Positions 47,601-58,680 are shown, counted from the stretch's first letter. The stretch is 64,000 bases of DNA from Allolobophora icterica (GCA_963556255.1 OY744613.1:45688291-45752290); one strand, 5' to 3'. Translations and numbers: made by a program. Notes: generated by a model from the sequence alone, not told the origin.

Positions 47601-48407
47601 GATCTGCTGGATACATTGCGCTTAGTATGGCCCACTCGAAGCAGCGGTTATCTTCATTCTTGACATTAATAACCGTGCGAGGGGGATGTACTTTGGTGTG
47701 GGAAAGTAGCTCTTACCTCGGAAAGGCTTATATCTTGCAACGCCGAGGTCTAGCGCGACAACCCGCCTCATCCTCCACCCCGACCCCTCATTGGTGTAAT
47801 CCTCGAGGAGTTTTAGTATTTCGGCCTTGGCCTTCCGTATAGCCCCTTGGATTTTACCCGCATTGGTAACTGGTACTGCTTTGCTTCGAAAGTATGTTGT
47901 AGTGGTAATAATACCGGGAGCCGCGTTGCCATCGTACACGTTGTCAACAGTCGGAGCCAGCTTTTCCAACTCAACTGTCAACACTTGCGAGTATTTAAGA
48001 CCGTCTTGTTTCAACAGCTCTTCCTTGAGTTGTGCCTCAATGTTCTGCTCCATTGCACTCAAGAAAGCCAACGCATCTCCTTCCAGCCTATGGTTTAGAG
48101 GTACTTCTGCACGAAAATCTCTCAGAAGCTGATTGGCGAGCTCTCTGTGCACTAGAAAAGGTGGTGGTCCACCTCCATCCTTCTTAATTAGGAGTGGGTC
48201 AAATTCTGCCAGAAGGGCCTTGCGTTTTGCCCCTCTGCGCTTGCGCACTGGAGGAATTGGCCTTGGAAGCAGTGGCTGTAGTAAGCGTCGCTTGACTGCG
48301 TCTGGAATTGGTTCGTCCAAAATATTTTGTAGAACAGCCCGAAGAGTTGGGGGCCCGGTAAACTCACATAGCAATTGTTCAATTTTTTCATTCGTAGACA
48401 ATGCCAT
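44662..48407 (-). pseudogene. Protein-primed DNA polymerase B, near full length with one frameshift (copy C)
   Basis: Two frames form one gene. The first (47622-48407) has a basic N-terminal region and ends in conserved polymerase sequence (GSGWRMRRVV, GKSYFPTPKYIP). A one-base break near 47680 leads to the second (44662-47616, 984 residues). There, exonuclease I is YADFEA (165-170), then the Cys/His cluster CHICGEA...DHCH, exonuclease II HNLRGYDSH, motif A LDANNLYGW, motif B NNAVFGK and motif C YTDTDS. Total length, about 1,245 residues, suits the family. Orientation is opposite to copy A relative to integrase. Confidence 0.9.
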
Positions 48408-48568
48408 AGTTATAAATTATTTTATACTACTGTGGCAAACTTTTCTCTAATACAATAATTATATCATTTGTTCAAAATGAAATTTTGTTTACTGATATTC
48501 GATTGACGCTTGCTCATCTGTATTACCTCAATACAATAACTATATCATTTGTTCAAATGATAATTTTT

Positions 48569-48844
48569 TTATTCTACTGATATATTCGATAGTCGCTTCC
48601 ATTCTTTATTAAATTCACGGACTAGCCCACCTCGCCGAGCTCTGAAATATTTAGCGAAATAACCACACTTCATACACTCACCTAAGTGGTTTTTGATACC
48701 CCTTCCACATTTGGCGCATGGTCTTGTCTCGTAGCCATTTCGCAGCTGTGCTAAATGTTTGAAACAATACTCCCCAATGCATCTACGAGGGCAGAGATTT
48801 GCTTGGCCTATCATAAGCCATTTGCAAAAGTTTTGCCCTAACAT
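48569..48844 (-). CDS. Small zinc-ribbon protein (copy C right end)
   Basis: A 91-residue Cys-rich protein: CPRRCIGEYCFKH, then CAKCGRG, then CMKCGYF, probably two zinc-binding knots. Similar small proteins with a GQxNxC...YC...CxxCG layout occur in Polinton-type elements. It is the last gene before the right terminal repeat, 96 bases away. Its C-terminal coding bases are partly duplicated just downstream (48456-48520). The role might be regulation or DNA binding. Confidence 0.6.
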   Translation of the reverse strand: MLGQNFCKWLMIGQANLCPRRCIGEYCFKHLAQLRNGYETRPCAKCGRGIKNHLGECMKCGYFAKYFRARRGGLVREFNKEWKRLSNISVE

Positions 48845-48907
48845 TATGTTTTATGTATACCACAACCTATTCATTTATTAAAATTGAAAAAAGACCCGAA
48901 TGGTTTG

Positions 48908-48940
48908 GGCCGGCCTCGTGGGAGGCGGCTCGGCCGGCCT
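48908..48940. other. GC-rich inverted repeat at the inner edge of the right terminal repeat
   Basis: GGCCGGCC occurs twice, 16 bases apart, in a short GC-rich block within AT-rich surroundings; it can form a perfect 8-bp stem. It lies directly against the inner end of the right repeat and has no counterpart at the left one. Confidence 0.5.
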
Positions 48941-49118
48941 TCATTTTTAAAGCCACCATAGCTTCTTTGGCAGACTTAGGGCTTGGGGAGCTCTAAGCAA
49001 TGATATCCAAAGGCACAGCTTCAAAGCCGATCCGTTCATAAGGGCCAGTTGGTCACGAGAAGGCTTGGATGCACTGGCTTCCACCGCTGTGATCTAAAAG
49101 CGCTACTGGACAACTACT
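48941..49118. repeat. Right terminal inverted repeat of copy C
   Basis: Reverse complement of 24462-24639 over 178 bases. It ends CAACTACT at 49118, directly followed by the ATACG target duplication (49119-49123) and ATPase coding sequence. Confidence 0.93.
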
Positions 49119-49123
49119 ATACG

Positions 49124-49560
49124 TTTTACATTTGTTCTGCTTCTCTAACTGCAAATCGTCAAAAATCATCAAGTTCTTCTTTTCACGGCTCAAGTATCTC
49201 GGATCTGGCACATCTTCCGCGGATTCGTAAAAGCTGCATTCGATATCCGACTTGTCTCTTAAATTTTTTGACATCTCTTCTACAACGCATCCTGGAGAAA
49301 TATCAAGTTTCATTATCTCATCTCGAATGTCAAACAGCCCGATGATCACTTCTTTAGGCAATTGTTCTTCGAATGCCTTCTTAAGAATTTTGTATTCCGG
49401 TTGAAAAAGAGATTTTCCGAATACTTGCAAATTGTTATAGTCGAGCCATCCAGGTCTCAAAAGTAAGTGTAACAATAACGTCGTCTTACCGCATCCCGAC
49501 TTTCCTACTATTACACCTCTTATACTTCTAGGTAATAGGTTGTTATTAAATCTTTTCGAC
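49124..49560 (-). pseudogene. Packaging ATPase, N-terminal part (copy B, other side of copy C)
   Basis: The copy B ATPase continues here: SKRFNNNLLPRSI, Walker A GKSGCGKTT, SAEDVPDPRYL, Walker B LMIFDD and EKQNKCKTY, ending at the copy C insertion. The first about 12 codons are missing because a non-LTR element (to the right) is joined at 49560. No phospholipase or integrase of copy B is found to the right of the retroelements in this window. Confidence 0.9.
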
Positions 49561-49564
49561 GGTA

Positions 49565-50307
49565 TTTGCCGGAACACTGGATGAAAATGAAAAATCAGGG
49601 TATATTGAAGACAGAAGTGGGATATCAAGTTTAGAAAGTTGCTGCTTAGTGCCAAACCAGATCAGTTGGGTCTTAGAAGAGCTAAGGTTAAGCCGATTTG
49701 ATGACATCCGAGAGTGGAGATCATGTGACAGGGAATCAATGGATCCAACAAGAGAGATCTGCTGAGAGAATGAGCCTCGGATAAAGATCTGAACGTCATC
49801 TGCATAGAGGTGACCAGAGGTAAGGCATTTAGTAAATATAGAAGGCATGTCAGCTGTGTAGAGTACGTACAGAATGTGGCCAAGGACAGAACCCTGTGGG
49901 ACACCATACTCAACCCTAACCCAGGCAGTTCTGGGGTCACCAAGGACAATCCTCTGAGTTCGGTCAGAGAGGTAAGGTTTGAACCAAAGAAGAGGGAGAC
50001 CACTGAGACCACAAGACAGTTCAAGACGCCGAAGTAGGATTTCGTGGTCAACCATGTCGAAGGCCGAGGAAGCATCAAAGAGTGCTACAAGCGTCAAGTG
50101 AGACCTGTCAATGGCAGTATAAATGTCCGAGAGAAGGGACAGGAGGGCCATTTCCTTAGAGTGGCGACCTGTAAACCATGATTGACTAGAAGGGAGGAGT
50201 CCAGACTGTTCAAGATAGGGCAGAAGTTGAAGTGAGACAAGTGTCTGAAGAGTTTTAGAAAGAAAAGAAAGGTTAGAAATAGGACGATAGTTAGAACAAT
50301 AGAACAT
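49565..50307 (-). pseudogene. Reverse transcriptase part of the minus-strand element
   Basis: Open for about 247 codons: NYRPISNLSFLSK, HSKEMALLSLLSDI, ALFDASSAFDMVDH (first catalytic Asp), VPQGSVLGHILYVLY and LYADDVQIF (catalytic DD). It is preceded by decayed sequence up to 50820. Jockey/CR1-like wording; the thumb and 3' end are cut short. Confidence 0.8.
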
Positions 50308-51419
50308 ACTTGTGAGTCAAGATTGGTTTTTTAAGGGTAGGGAAGACAATAGCCCGCTTCTAAGATGGATGGAGGGTAAGGTTTGAGGGTAAGGTTTGAA
50401 CCTCTGCTAGAGACCTATTGAACAAATATATAAAAAATGGGACAATATCATCCAAAACATTAGTAAGAACAAACGGAGGAAGCGGGTCCAGTTAACAAGA
50501 TTTCTGGATTGAAGAGCTGAGAACACGTCGGAGATCAGTCTCAAGGATGGGACGAAAGCCATCAAACTTGAAGTCAGTGCTTGTGAATTCAGGTGGAGGC
50601 GAGTCAGCGGTTGAAGCACGTAAGCCCGCAATCTTCTCTGTCATCATTCTGAGGAAATCATCGGCCGAAAAGGCAGGAGAGGAAGACGAACGGGAGGCTC
50701 GGCCCAGGAGTCCCGAGATGGAAGACCAGAGACGTTTTGCGTTCTTTTCATCTCGAGCGACGAGTCTCTCCCAAAACTCAGCCTCCTTTTCTTTACTCCT
50801 CCAGTCACGAATTGATTAGAGGCCATTTGGTGATTGTTGTCTTGAAGGTCCAGATACGGTCTCAAGTGTTTCTTTTTTTATTTAATATTGACTTTTTCTC
50901 GAGGCATTCGAGTTTGTGTTTGTATTTATGGGCAGAGTGGTGTCACCTGTCGTTGGGTGACCGAGGAGGTGTGTTAAACTAAAGTCTGCACTTGCTTGGT
51001 TATTTAGATAGATTTGAGTTTCTTCCTTGTTTGTTGAGATTCTCTAGTGAGGTACTTGTGAGTGTGACTCTCTTAAGTGTTCTTAATAAGAGACCATTTA
51101 AACTGAGTGGATCTGAGGATAGTGCTGATGAGTGCAGAACAGAAGACGATTCATTGCATAGTAACTTAAATCCAATTGATCTGAGTAATTGGCTCTCTAA
51201 AGTTGTTGATGCTAACTTGAATGAAAATAGTGTACGTTGTAATGCGACCTTCATGAACTCAAAAAGCCCCTCCTTGAAAATATACAGTAAGGATGAGTCC
51301 AATAAACCTCCACTATGTAATATAGAATTAGACTCCGAGGATTATGTATTTGAGCAAAATCCCACCAATCACGGTTATGGTACACCGTTGCAAATAGCAA
51401 CCAGAATAGGAACTGGAAG

Positions 51420-52241
51420 GAAACAGGCTTCTTTTATGCATGTAAATTGCATGAGTATAAAGAATAAAACTGATGAACTGCAAATATTGCTCCAGCAATT
51501 ACCTGTAGAAATATTAGCTATTACTGAAACATGGCTGACCCCTGAGGATACGATTCAAATCCCGGACTATGTCTGGGTTCATTGGCCCAGAGAATTTGGA
51601 CTAAGAGGTGGTGTGGGATTTTTCGTTGAGAAATCTTTATCTTTCCAAATAATTAACTGTAAAAACAACTATAAATCATTTGAGTCACCTTTATAAAGAT
51701 CTCCCGACCTACAATTGGGCCTCTTACTCTGGGTGTAATGTATAGGCCTCCGGGCCAACCTATGCAAATTTTTAATGAAGAATTTGAACAATTAATGGGG
51801 GAAATAACTATAACTAAAACCGATGTAATATTGCTAGGGGACTTTAATGTTGATTTGCTGAAGTACAGTCAGCATGCATCTACTAACTTATTTCTTGACA
51901 CCATGACCTCTTATAATTTTTTACCAACAATAGCGCGTCCCACAAGAATAACAAATTTCAGTCATACTTTGATTGATAACATACTAACTAACTTGTGGCC
52001 TAATAATGTCAATTCATCCATAATAATTAATGATATCTCGGACCATTTGCCGGTAATAGTATGGATCGAGGACTGGATTTTTAACCCTGGACAGGCATCA
52101 GTTACTGTTAAAAGGCAATTTAATGAATTTAGTAAATTAAACTTCTCAGGGTTACTATCACAGGTAGATTTTACTATTGTGCATGAGCACTGTAAGAATA
52201 ATGACACAAATTCAGCATATGACTCTTTTTATCTCATATAA
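51420..52241 (+). pseudogene. AP-type endonuclease of the CR1/Jockey-like element
   Basis: Two frames: HVNCMSIKNKTDEL and ITETWLT (catalytic Glu) before 51696, then YRPPGQP, ILLGDFNVDLL and SDHLPVIVWIE after 51738. Catalytic residues remain, but a stop breaks the domain. Upstream (51000-51420) lies an acidic Asn/Ser-rich leader of unknown role. Confidence 0.75.
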
Positions 52242-52311
52242 CTGAAGCATATAATATAGCATTTCCGGAAAATGTAATTAAACCTCGTACGTATAAAACG
52301 AGTGCTAAACC

Positions 52312-53613
52312 ATGGATGACCAAAGGTCTTTTGAAATCATGCAACAAAAAAATAAATTATATTCTAACTATATTAAGAATCCAACTCCGGGAAACAAACA
52401 TAAATTTACTGCATATAGAAACCTTTTTAAAAGTCTAAAAAAGAAATCTATAAAGAACTATTATAATACAGAATTTCTGAAGCATAAAAATGACCTGAAA
52501 AAAACCTGGTCAACTATTAGACTGGTGCTGAACCAGAGTCCACCTGACTCAACCATAGGATCATTAAACAGGGATGGTCACATTATAATGGATAATGCAA
52601 TGATAGCCGATAGTTTAAATGTGCACTTTACACAGGTGGCCAAAAGACTTTGTGAAAAGATTCCAGATACCTGCTCCTCTTTCACTGACTACCTCCCACC
52701 TTCCCTACCTTCATCGTTTGCACTGTACCCTACTAGTGCAGAAGAGATTATGTCTATATACTCAACAATGAAAATATCTCACAGCATAGGCCCCGATTTA
52801 CTTGATCCAGCTGTTATTGGCTCTAATTTAGAATATATTTCTAAGCCTTTGGCCAATACATACAACTGCTCAATGGCTAATGGTGTAGTACCTTTAAAAA
52901 TGAAGTTAGCTACTGTTACTCCAATCTTCAAACAAGGTGATAGGGAGGACCTAAACAACTACAGGCCTATTTCTATTTTATCATTATTTTCAAAAATACT
53001 CGAAAAGGTAATTTACCATAGACTCTATGATTTTGTGGATAAACAGAAAATACGTTTTCCTTATCAACACGGATTCAGACCAGGTTACTCAACAACCTTA
53101 CCCCTAATAAATATTTATGACAAAATATCTCAAGCCATTGACAATAAGGAATTCGCCATAGGGATCTTCCTCGATCTGTCGAAGGCATTCGACACGGTAA
53201 ATCATAAAATATTAATTGAAAAGCTTTTTAACTATGGAGTAAGAGGACTACCACTGGCATGGTTTCAAGATTATCTCTCACCACGATACCAGCAAGCAAA
53301 ATGTAACGGGATTAGATCCTCATTTAGATGGCTGGAGTTTGGAGTTCCTCAGGGGTCGGTCCTTGGACCATTACTATTTTTGATTTATATCAATGACCTT
53401 CCTAGAGCGTCTTCCTTACTAAATTTTATATTATTTGCTGACGACTCCAATGTATTCTATTCTAATGCCTCATATAAGGACCTATTTGATATAACTAATA
53501 AGGAACTAATGCTAATTGCTAACTGGTTTAAAGCCAACAAATTATCGCTAAATTTAAACAAAACCAATTACATCCTATTTCAGCAAGGGGTAAGGTCAGA
53601 AACCAACCATTAG
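52312..53613 (+). CDS. Reverse transcriptase of the CR1/Jockey-like element
   Basis: A 433-residue frame with HSIGPDLLDP, NNYRPISILSLFSKILEK, GIFLDLSKAFDTVNH (catalytic Asp), FGVPQGSVLGPLLFLIYIND and ILFADDSNVF (catalytic DD). The C-terminal region continues in another frame at 53618-54239 (FLGVHLDKNL, YCNLLWASNY), so the full ORF2 is broken near 53613. Confidence 0.85.
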   Translation: MDDQRSFEIMQQKNKLYSNYIKNPTPGNKHKFTAYRNLFKSLKKKSIKNYYNTEFLKHKNDLKKTWSTIRLVLNQSPPDSTIGSLNRDGHIIMDNAMIADSLNVHFTQVAKRLCEKIPDTCSSFTDYLPPSLPSSFALYPTSAEEIMSIYSTMKISHSIGPDLLDPAVIGSNLEYISKPLANTYNCSMANGVVPLKMKLATVTPIFKQGDREDLNNYRPISILSLFSKILEKVIYHRLYDFVDKQKIRFPYQHGFRPGYSTTLPLINIYDKISQAIDNKEFAIGIFLDLSKAFDTVNHKILIEKLFNYGVRGLPLAWFQDYLSPRYQQAKCNGIRSSFRWLEFGVPQGSVLGPLLFLIYINDLPRASSLLNFILFADDSNVFYSNASYKDLFDITNKELMLIANWFKANKLSLNLNKTNYILFQQGVRSETNH

Positions 53614-54984
53614 AAAAGCTTATAATTGACCTGATTGAAATTCCTCAGGTAGATTCGGTTAAATTCCTAGGGGTTCACCTTGATAAAAATCTTACCTGGA
53701 AAGAACATATTGAGCAAATATCCCACAAAATAGCAAGGAATATTGGGGTGATAAAAAGAATCTCCTACTTACTATCAGTTGAAATATTAAATACTCTTTA
53801 CTATACTATGATTTACCCTTATCTGTATTACTGTAATTTGCTGTGGGCTTCTAACTATAGTTCCAGGCTTGGTAAATTAGTTATACTACACAAAAGGATT
53901 ATAAGGATAATAACTAAATCGCACTATTTTGCTCATACTCATGACTTATTTCTGAGTTTGAGAATATTTAAACTGGATAAATTACTTGAATATCAAATTG
54001 GTATTTTCATGTATTCATCGATAAACAAATTACTACCTCATGAGTACTCTTGCTTGTTTACCATGAACTCACAGATGCATAATTATTTAACAAGAAATGC
54101 ATCTAACTTAAGAAGTGTATTTGCTAGGACAAATATACGTAAATTTTCTATTTCATGTAAGAGTCCACTAACTTGGAACTCAATACCTGAGTCAGTTAAA
54201 GACTGTACTAGTTTAGTTACATTTAAACATCATTTATAAGACTGGTTGCTATCAGACTAAACAAAATTTTATAGTATAGATTACTACCAAAGGGGTCAGA
54301 CTTGTTTGTTTATGTATATCCTGAAATGCTAACTGGTAGATTGTTGATAGTATACTGACCTCATCAGCTTGGATGTATAAGGGTTGGAACGAACTCTGAC
54401 AACACTAGATTGGTGTTACAACAATATTATTTTATTATTGAAATTACTTTACACTACTTTGCCAAAGTTATTTTACTTCACTTATTATAGATCTGCCTCA
54501 CTTTACTTCACTTTACTTTTTGGTATCCTACATTATATTAACTCGCTTAATCTCCTGGTCCTTATACTCGACTACCATGTTGGGAATTAACAAGCAATAG
54601 GGGGGCTCGTTCTAGCGGGACACCATCCCTTCTGGGTCTCCCTTTGTGTCCTATTATTAATATTTTCGAGCTTTATCATTCAGGTTTCTTTACTTTTCTT
54701 TTATTGAAAAACAGGCTTAGCACCAACCAGTGATATTAATTTAATGATCATGTATTATTGCTCTGAAAATTTGTGAACTTTATGTATTAAAACAAACATG
54801 TTAGTGAGATAAGTTAAATTAGTTCTGTGTATCGTTGTTAATACAAACAATGGTTTATTAAAATAGAATCTGTTAAACGACAAATGAGTCTGTAACTGAT
54901 AACACAACCTGATGTTAAAGGAATGTATGTAAATCAAATGTGTTGGCCAATAAAAAATGTTCTGTTCTGTTCTGTTCTGTTCTG

Positions 54985-55994
54985 AGCGATCGTAGTTGAG
55001 TCACCCACGTCAGGTGATCGGCTGGATCTTTTGAGCGACGGTAGCGTCTTTCAAGACAGCGTGTACGTCGGCGATACTGGCGGCACTCACTGTCAAACCA
55101 CACAGCAAGGGGTCGCATGCGCATTTTGACCCTCCGCTGTGGTAGTAATTTATCCAGTATTTCGTTCATGGTGGTGGAGTAAAGGTCAAACAGGTCAGCC
55201 ACCGACAAGACATCCGGCAAAGAGGAGGCAGAAGCAAGTTTTGAGCAGCGAAGAGCATCACGGAATACTTGAAAGTCGAGGGTCTTCCAGCCACGCACCA
55301 TACGAATGGCATGTAAGGGTTGCAGACGCAAGAAAGGAAGAGTTAGTTCAACGAGCGAGTGATCGGACAAAGTCGGCGGATGAACGTGTAGATCACAGAC
55401 GGATACTTCGTCAGACGTAATGATCAGGTCAAGGGTGCCGCCGAGCACATGAGAGGTCTGACTTACATGCTGACGGAGACCAAACTGAGCAAGTTGATCA
55501 AGGAACCGGAGAGTAGATGGGTCTGAGGAGTCTTCTAGATGGATGTTGAAGTCTTCTAAAATGATCAGCTGACTGTTTCGTGTGACTAGGCTCTCCAAAA
55601 CAGATGAAAACTCATCAAAAAACTTTTCGGTAAGAGGAGCAGAGCCAGGTCTGTAGAGAGCCAGTAGATTTGATGGTCCATGGGATGTAGAAATAGCAAG
55701 GCATAACGCCTCGAATGAAGTGATGTCAGGATCAAGTTCAATTAAGGAGGTTCGAAGTGTAGAGCGGATGTAGACAGCAATAGCCCCACCGCGAACCGAG
55801 TTGTCATCCGGACGAGAGGCTCTGGGGCGGTCGTAGATGGAGAAGCCGGACGAAGCAGCACGAAGAAGAGGCACGTCATCAGAACCGCGGTGCCAGCTTT
55901 CCGTAGCGGATAAGACGTCCAGTTGTCTTTCCTGAAGAGTTTGGGCTAAATAAGCGAATTTGTCCGAGAGAGAACGGGCATTCCAGGTAGCCAT
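54985..55994 (-). pseudogene. Endonuclease part of the minus-strand element
   Basis: About 335 codons: MATWNARSLSDKFAYL, SATESWHR, LIILEDFNIHLE and LSDHSLVELTLP, the AP-endonuclease layout. The usual GDFN is EDFN here, losing a conserved glycine. The remaining leader (to 56300) has stops. It was cut off from its reverse transcriptase by the plus-strand element. Confidence 0.75.
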
Positions 55995-56300
55995 TCGAAG
56001 CCCTGGATGTCGCTTGACGTCCTGACGTCAGGACCGAGAGGATCAGAAGTAGACCGATCATGGGCAGCCAGCTCATCAGGGCCCAAATGAGAGCTGGACG
56101 CCGGAATGGAAGACGCCGAAGAGGATGAAGCTTTCCCAGGTAGAGACAAAGTGACGTTGTTGAAGGATGAGCGAAAAGCAGCCGGGCACCAAATCTGAGT
56201 TGATAATAGGGTCTTCCGAAGGGAGCGACAAGGACGCTGGTTAGGCGAACGAAGTAGAAGGAGCTGGTGTGCAGTGTACGAGATACGCGTCTTCACACTT

Positions 56301-57543
56301 CAGTGGCAGAAAGTTGGTTATCTCAGTAATAATTTGCTATGTATTTAGTTAATATTTTGGTTGTGTTATTCTCGTTACTATGCCATGTTGCTGTTGGGGA
56401 ATGTAACATTTTACTATATTGTTCAAGGAAATTATCAGTGACAGAGCAGTTAAGTAGACGTATAATCCTCGTGTACATGCGGATATGTAAACAAATATCA
56501 GTTACGTCACACAGCCCAAGGTCACATCAGGCCGGTAGCGCATAGAACGTAAATCCTCCAAATGTACACGTAGTCATATAAATAAAGTCAATATCATCAC
56601 GCAGCCCAAGGTCGCATCAGGCCGGCAGCGCGTAAATGAATGTATTTTGAAGGCAGACAAAGCATCCAGAACTTCATTAAATTTAACAACGATCAGTTAA
56701 TTAACCAAACTCACGAAAATTGACAACCGCATATCCACAAACTAAATTGAGAGGTTATTGAAAGAAGAGTCCAGATAAATCCTAAGATAAACTGCAAACG
56801 AGACGTAAAACGAGCAGAGCTGAACACTCTGGTGCGTACACGACGAATGCCTAAACGCACGATGAGTCTTTTAATAGCGTGGTGGCCTCATCTGCCTGGC
56901 TCTCGCTCATGTTGGTTCTAATTGGAGGCTAGTAGTCATATCTCTAAAATCCATATGAATGTGGGAAACATAAGTAGATCCTTGAGTCTAGCAGTTAATC
57001 TTAGTTTATTATGGGAAAACTATTAACATAGGCGGATTTAATTTAATTTAATTTAGTTTAATTTAATTTTCTCTTTCCATATTTTGTTTGTGCCTGTTCT
57101 TGACTTGTTTTGTTTCTGGCACTTGTATAACCCGTTTGTTAGCCGCAGTGCGTATGCAGGCGGAGCAATAAAGTCCAAACTTACTTACTTACTTGCGAAA
57201 TAATTGGAACTAAATAAAAGGAAAACTGAAAGAAAGTGGTTTATAGTTAATATCTATGTACGCCTCTCTGAATTAGCTTAATGGACAAATCTCTTCCTCG
57301 TTAAGCGTAGGCCTAAATGGTTCTGCTCACTGAGACTGTATACTGTCCGATCTGTTCAATAATAGGCTATAGCCCCTCTGTTCGGGCATAAATTAAATAG
57401 AGACGCAACACGTTTACGTACCATCAGATTCACATATAAACAGCTTGTTTAGATTTACACAAATTCTTTACAGTCATTGCGCGATCGTCTAGTGATTAGC
57501 GTTGTAGACTGTCAACAAAAGAGTTTGGGTTCTTCTCTAGGGC
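56301..57543. other. AT-rich host DNA without genes
   Basis: No supportable coding region. It includes a (TTTAA)n run (57034-57072) and a retroelement 3' end with an (ACTT)n tail on + (about 57115-57195, GCAATAAAGTCCAAAC before the tail). A degenerate polymerase III A box near 57487 (TCTAGTGATTAGCGTTG) has no convincing B box. Confidence 0.6.
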
Positions 57544-57599
57544 TTGAATGGTGTTCCTACTTTATTTTCGCCCCTTAGCCAAGTCAAGGAAAGCACCAG

Positions 57600-57664
57600 G
57601 GCAGTTGCCATATGCAGTCATCTCTGTTTCTGTCTCTGTCTGTCTCTCTCTTTGTCTCTGTCTG

Positions 57665-57742
<78 letters not shown>

Positions 57743-57824
57743 TCTCTCTCTAACTCTCTCTCGCTCTCTCTCTCTCTCTAACTCTAACTCTAACTCTCTC
57801 TCTCTCTGCGATCAGACGGACGGC

Positions 57825-57907
<83 letters not shown>
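57600..57907. repeat. Long (CT)n then (GA)n microsatellite
   Basis: About 200 bases of CT-rich repeat are followed, after a 25-base spacer, by about 80 bases of GA repeat. The two arms are complementary and could form a large hairpin or non-B structure. The Leu/Ser and Arg/Glu frames across it are meaningless. Confidence 0.97.
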
Positions 57908-57914
<7 letters not shown>

Positions 57915-58212
57915 TGGCCATTCGACCTCATAATGGCGAGGCTAATAAATAAGAAGCTCTCTTGAAGCTTCTAATACTTCACTTTAATGGCTGCCTCTTC
58001 GGGATAGCTTAAGTGACTCCTTAATTTATAATACAATCTCATTCGACCGATCCACTTCAGCCGTACTTAACATTAGCCAGTCACTGTGTTAAACTCCCTG
58101 AAGTTAAACAATGAAAAGACTAGTTACTGGACAGCACTGCTTAGCATTGTGACGTAACAGAAATCGCAACTATGGCAACGCGTCCGTTAGCATAGCTCGT
58201 GATGCAACTATA

Positions 58213-58300
58213 TCATTCATTCATTCATTCATTCATTCATTCATTCATTCATTCATTCATTCATTCATTCATTCATTCATTCATTCATTCATTCATTCAT
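58213..58300. repeat. (ATTC)n microsatellite
   Basis: About 22 uninterrupted ATTC units. Confidence 0.98.
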
Positions 58301-58680
58301 TGAATAACCATGGACTCAGCGCCTGAAGGTGTCTGATGCCTTCTTTACAATGTCTCTCCAGTCCTTTCTGTCCAGTGCCGAGTGGCCCAGTTCCTGGAGA
58401 CTTGCTCCGCACCATTTTTCAATGTCATCTATCCATTCCCTTTTTTGTGGCTTCCATTATTAAAAAAATCAAAGTTTTAATTTTTCTGTCCTCCTTCATT
58501 CTGCAAATATGTTCAAACAGTCTTAACTGTCTCTGGATAATTATTGCATGAGATTTTCAGTCAGATTGATCCTTCTGTATAATTCTTCATTGGTGACTTT
58601 TTGAGTCCATCCTATTCTGAGAATCTTACGATAACATTTTCGTTCTAATGCTGAGACTCTTTTGTGAAGCCTTTGTGAGC

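Larger units (their letters stand above)
24462..49118. mobile_element. Copy C: complete Maverick/Polinton-like (adintovirus-type) provirus
   Basis: A 24.66-kb element with identical 178-bp terminal inverted repeats starting AGTAGTTG and a 5-bp target duplication. It encodes polymerase B, integrase, ATPase, protease, capsid, penton, pVI-like, pX-like, phospholipase, fibre and accessory genes. It sits in the copy B ATPase gene, so it integrated later than copy B. Viral genes occupy 32.06-48.85 kb; the 7.4 kb next to the left repeat is non-viral. Damage includes a DNA transposon in the capsid gene and frameshifts in the polymerase, ATPase and fibre genes. Confidence 0.9.
50820..54985 (+). mobile_element. 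CR1/Jockey-like non-LTR retrotransposon with (TTCTG)n tail
   Basis: A nearly complete 4.1-kb element on the plus strand inside the minus-strand one. Order: 5' region, endonuclease (51420-52241, with one break near 51696), reverse transcriptase (52312-53613), C-terminal segment (53748-54239), 3' UTR, and a tail of five TTCTG units at 54959-54983. The tail type and motif wording suggest the CR1/L2 side of the tree. Confidence 0.85.
49561..56300 (-). mobile_element. Non-LTR retrotransposon on minus strand, interrupted by a second one
   Basis: Its 3' end abuts the copy B ATPase at 49560. Reverse transcriptase sequence fills 49565-50820, and the endonuclease and 5' part lie at 54985-56300. A plus-strand element separates them. 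The reading continues logically across the inserted block (HLTWVTQLRSL on one side, KEKEAEF on the other). Several stops and shifts show it is dead. Confidence 0.75.

Noticed and set aside
47622..48407. 261-residue ORF as an independent gene
   Set aside because: Its C-terminus is conserved polymerase sequence and the next frame continues it; one frameshift explains the split.
1..49118. Virophage, giant-virus or adenovirus origin
   Set aside because: Integrase, protein-primed polymerase, terminal repeats starting AG and an animal host setting fit Maverick/adintovirus elements better.
49053..49655. 200-residue ORF with Walker A as a complete ATPase
   Set aside because: Both ends are foreign: retrotransposon sequence at its start and the copy C terminal repeat at its end.
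57478..57540. Second tRNA-like sequence
   Set aside because: Only an A box-like string is visible and no good B box follows.
57544..57965. Leu/Ser-rich and Arg/Glu-rich ORFs
   Set aside because: They are readings of the (CT)n and (GA)n microsatellite.
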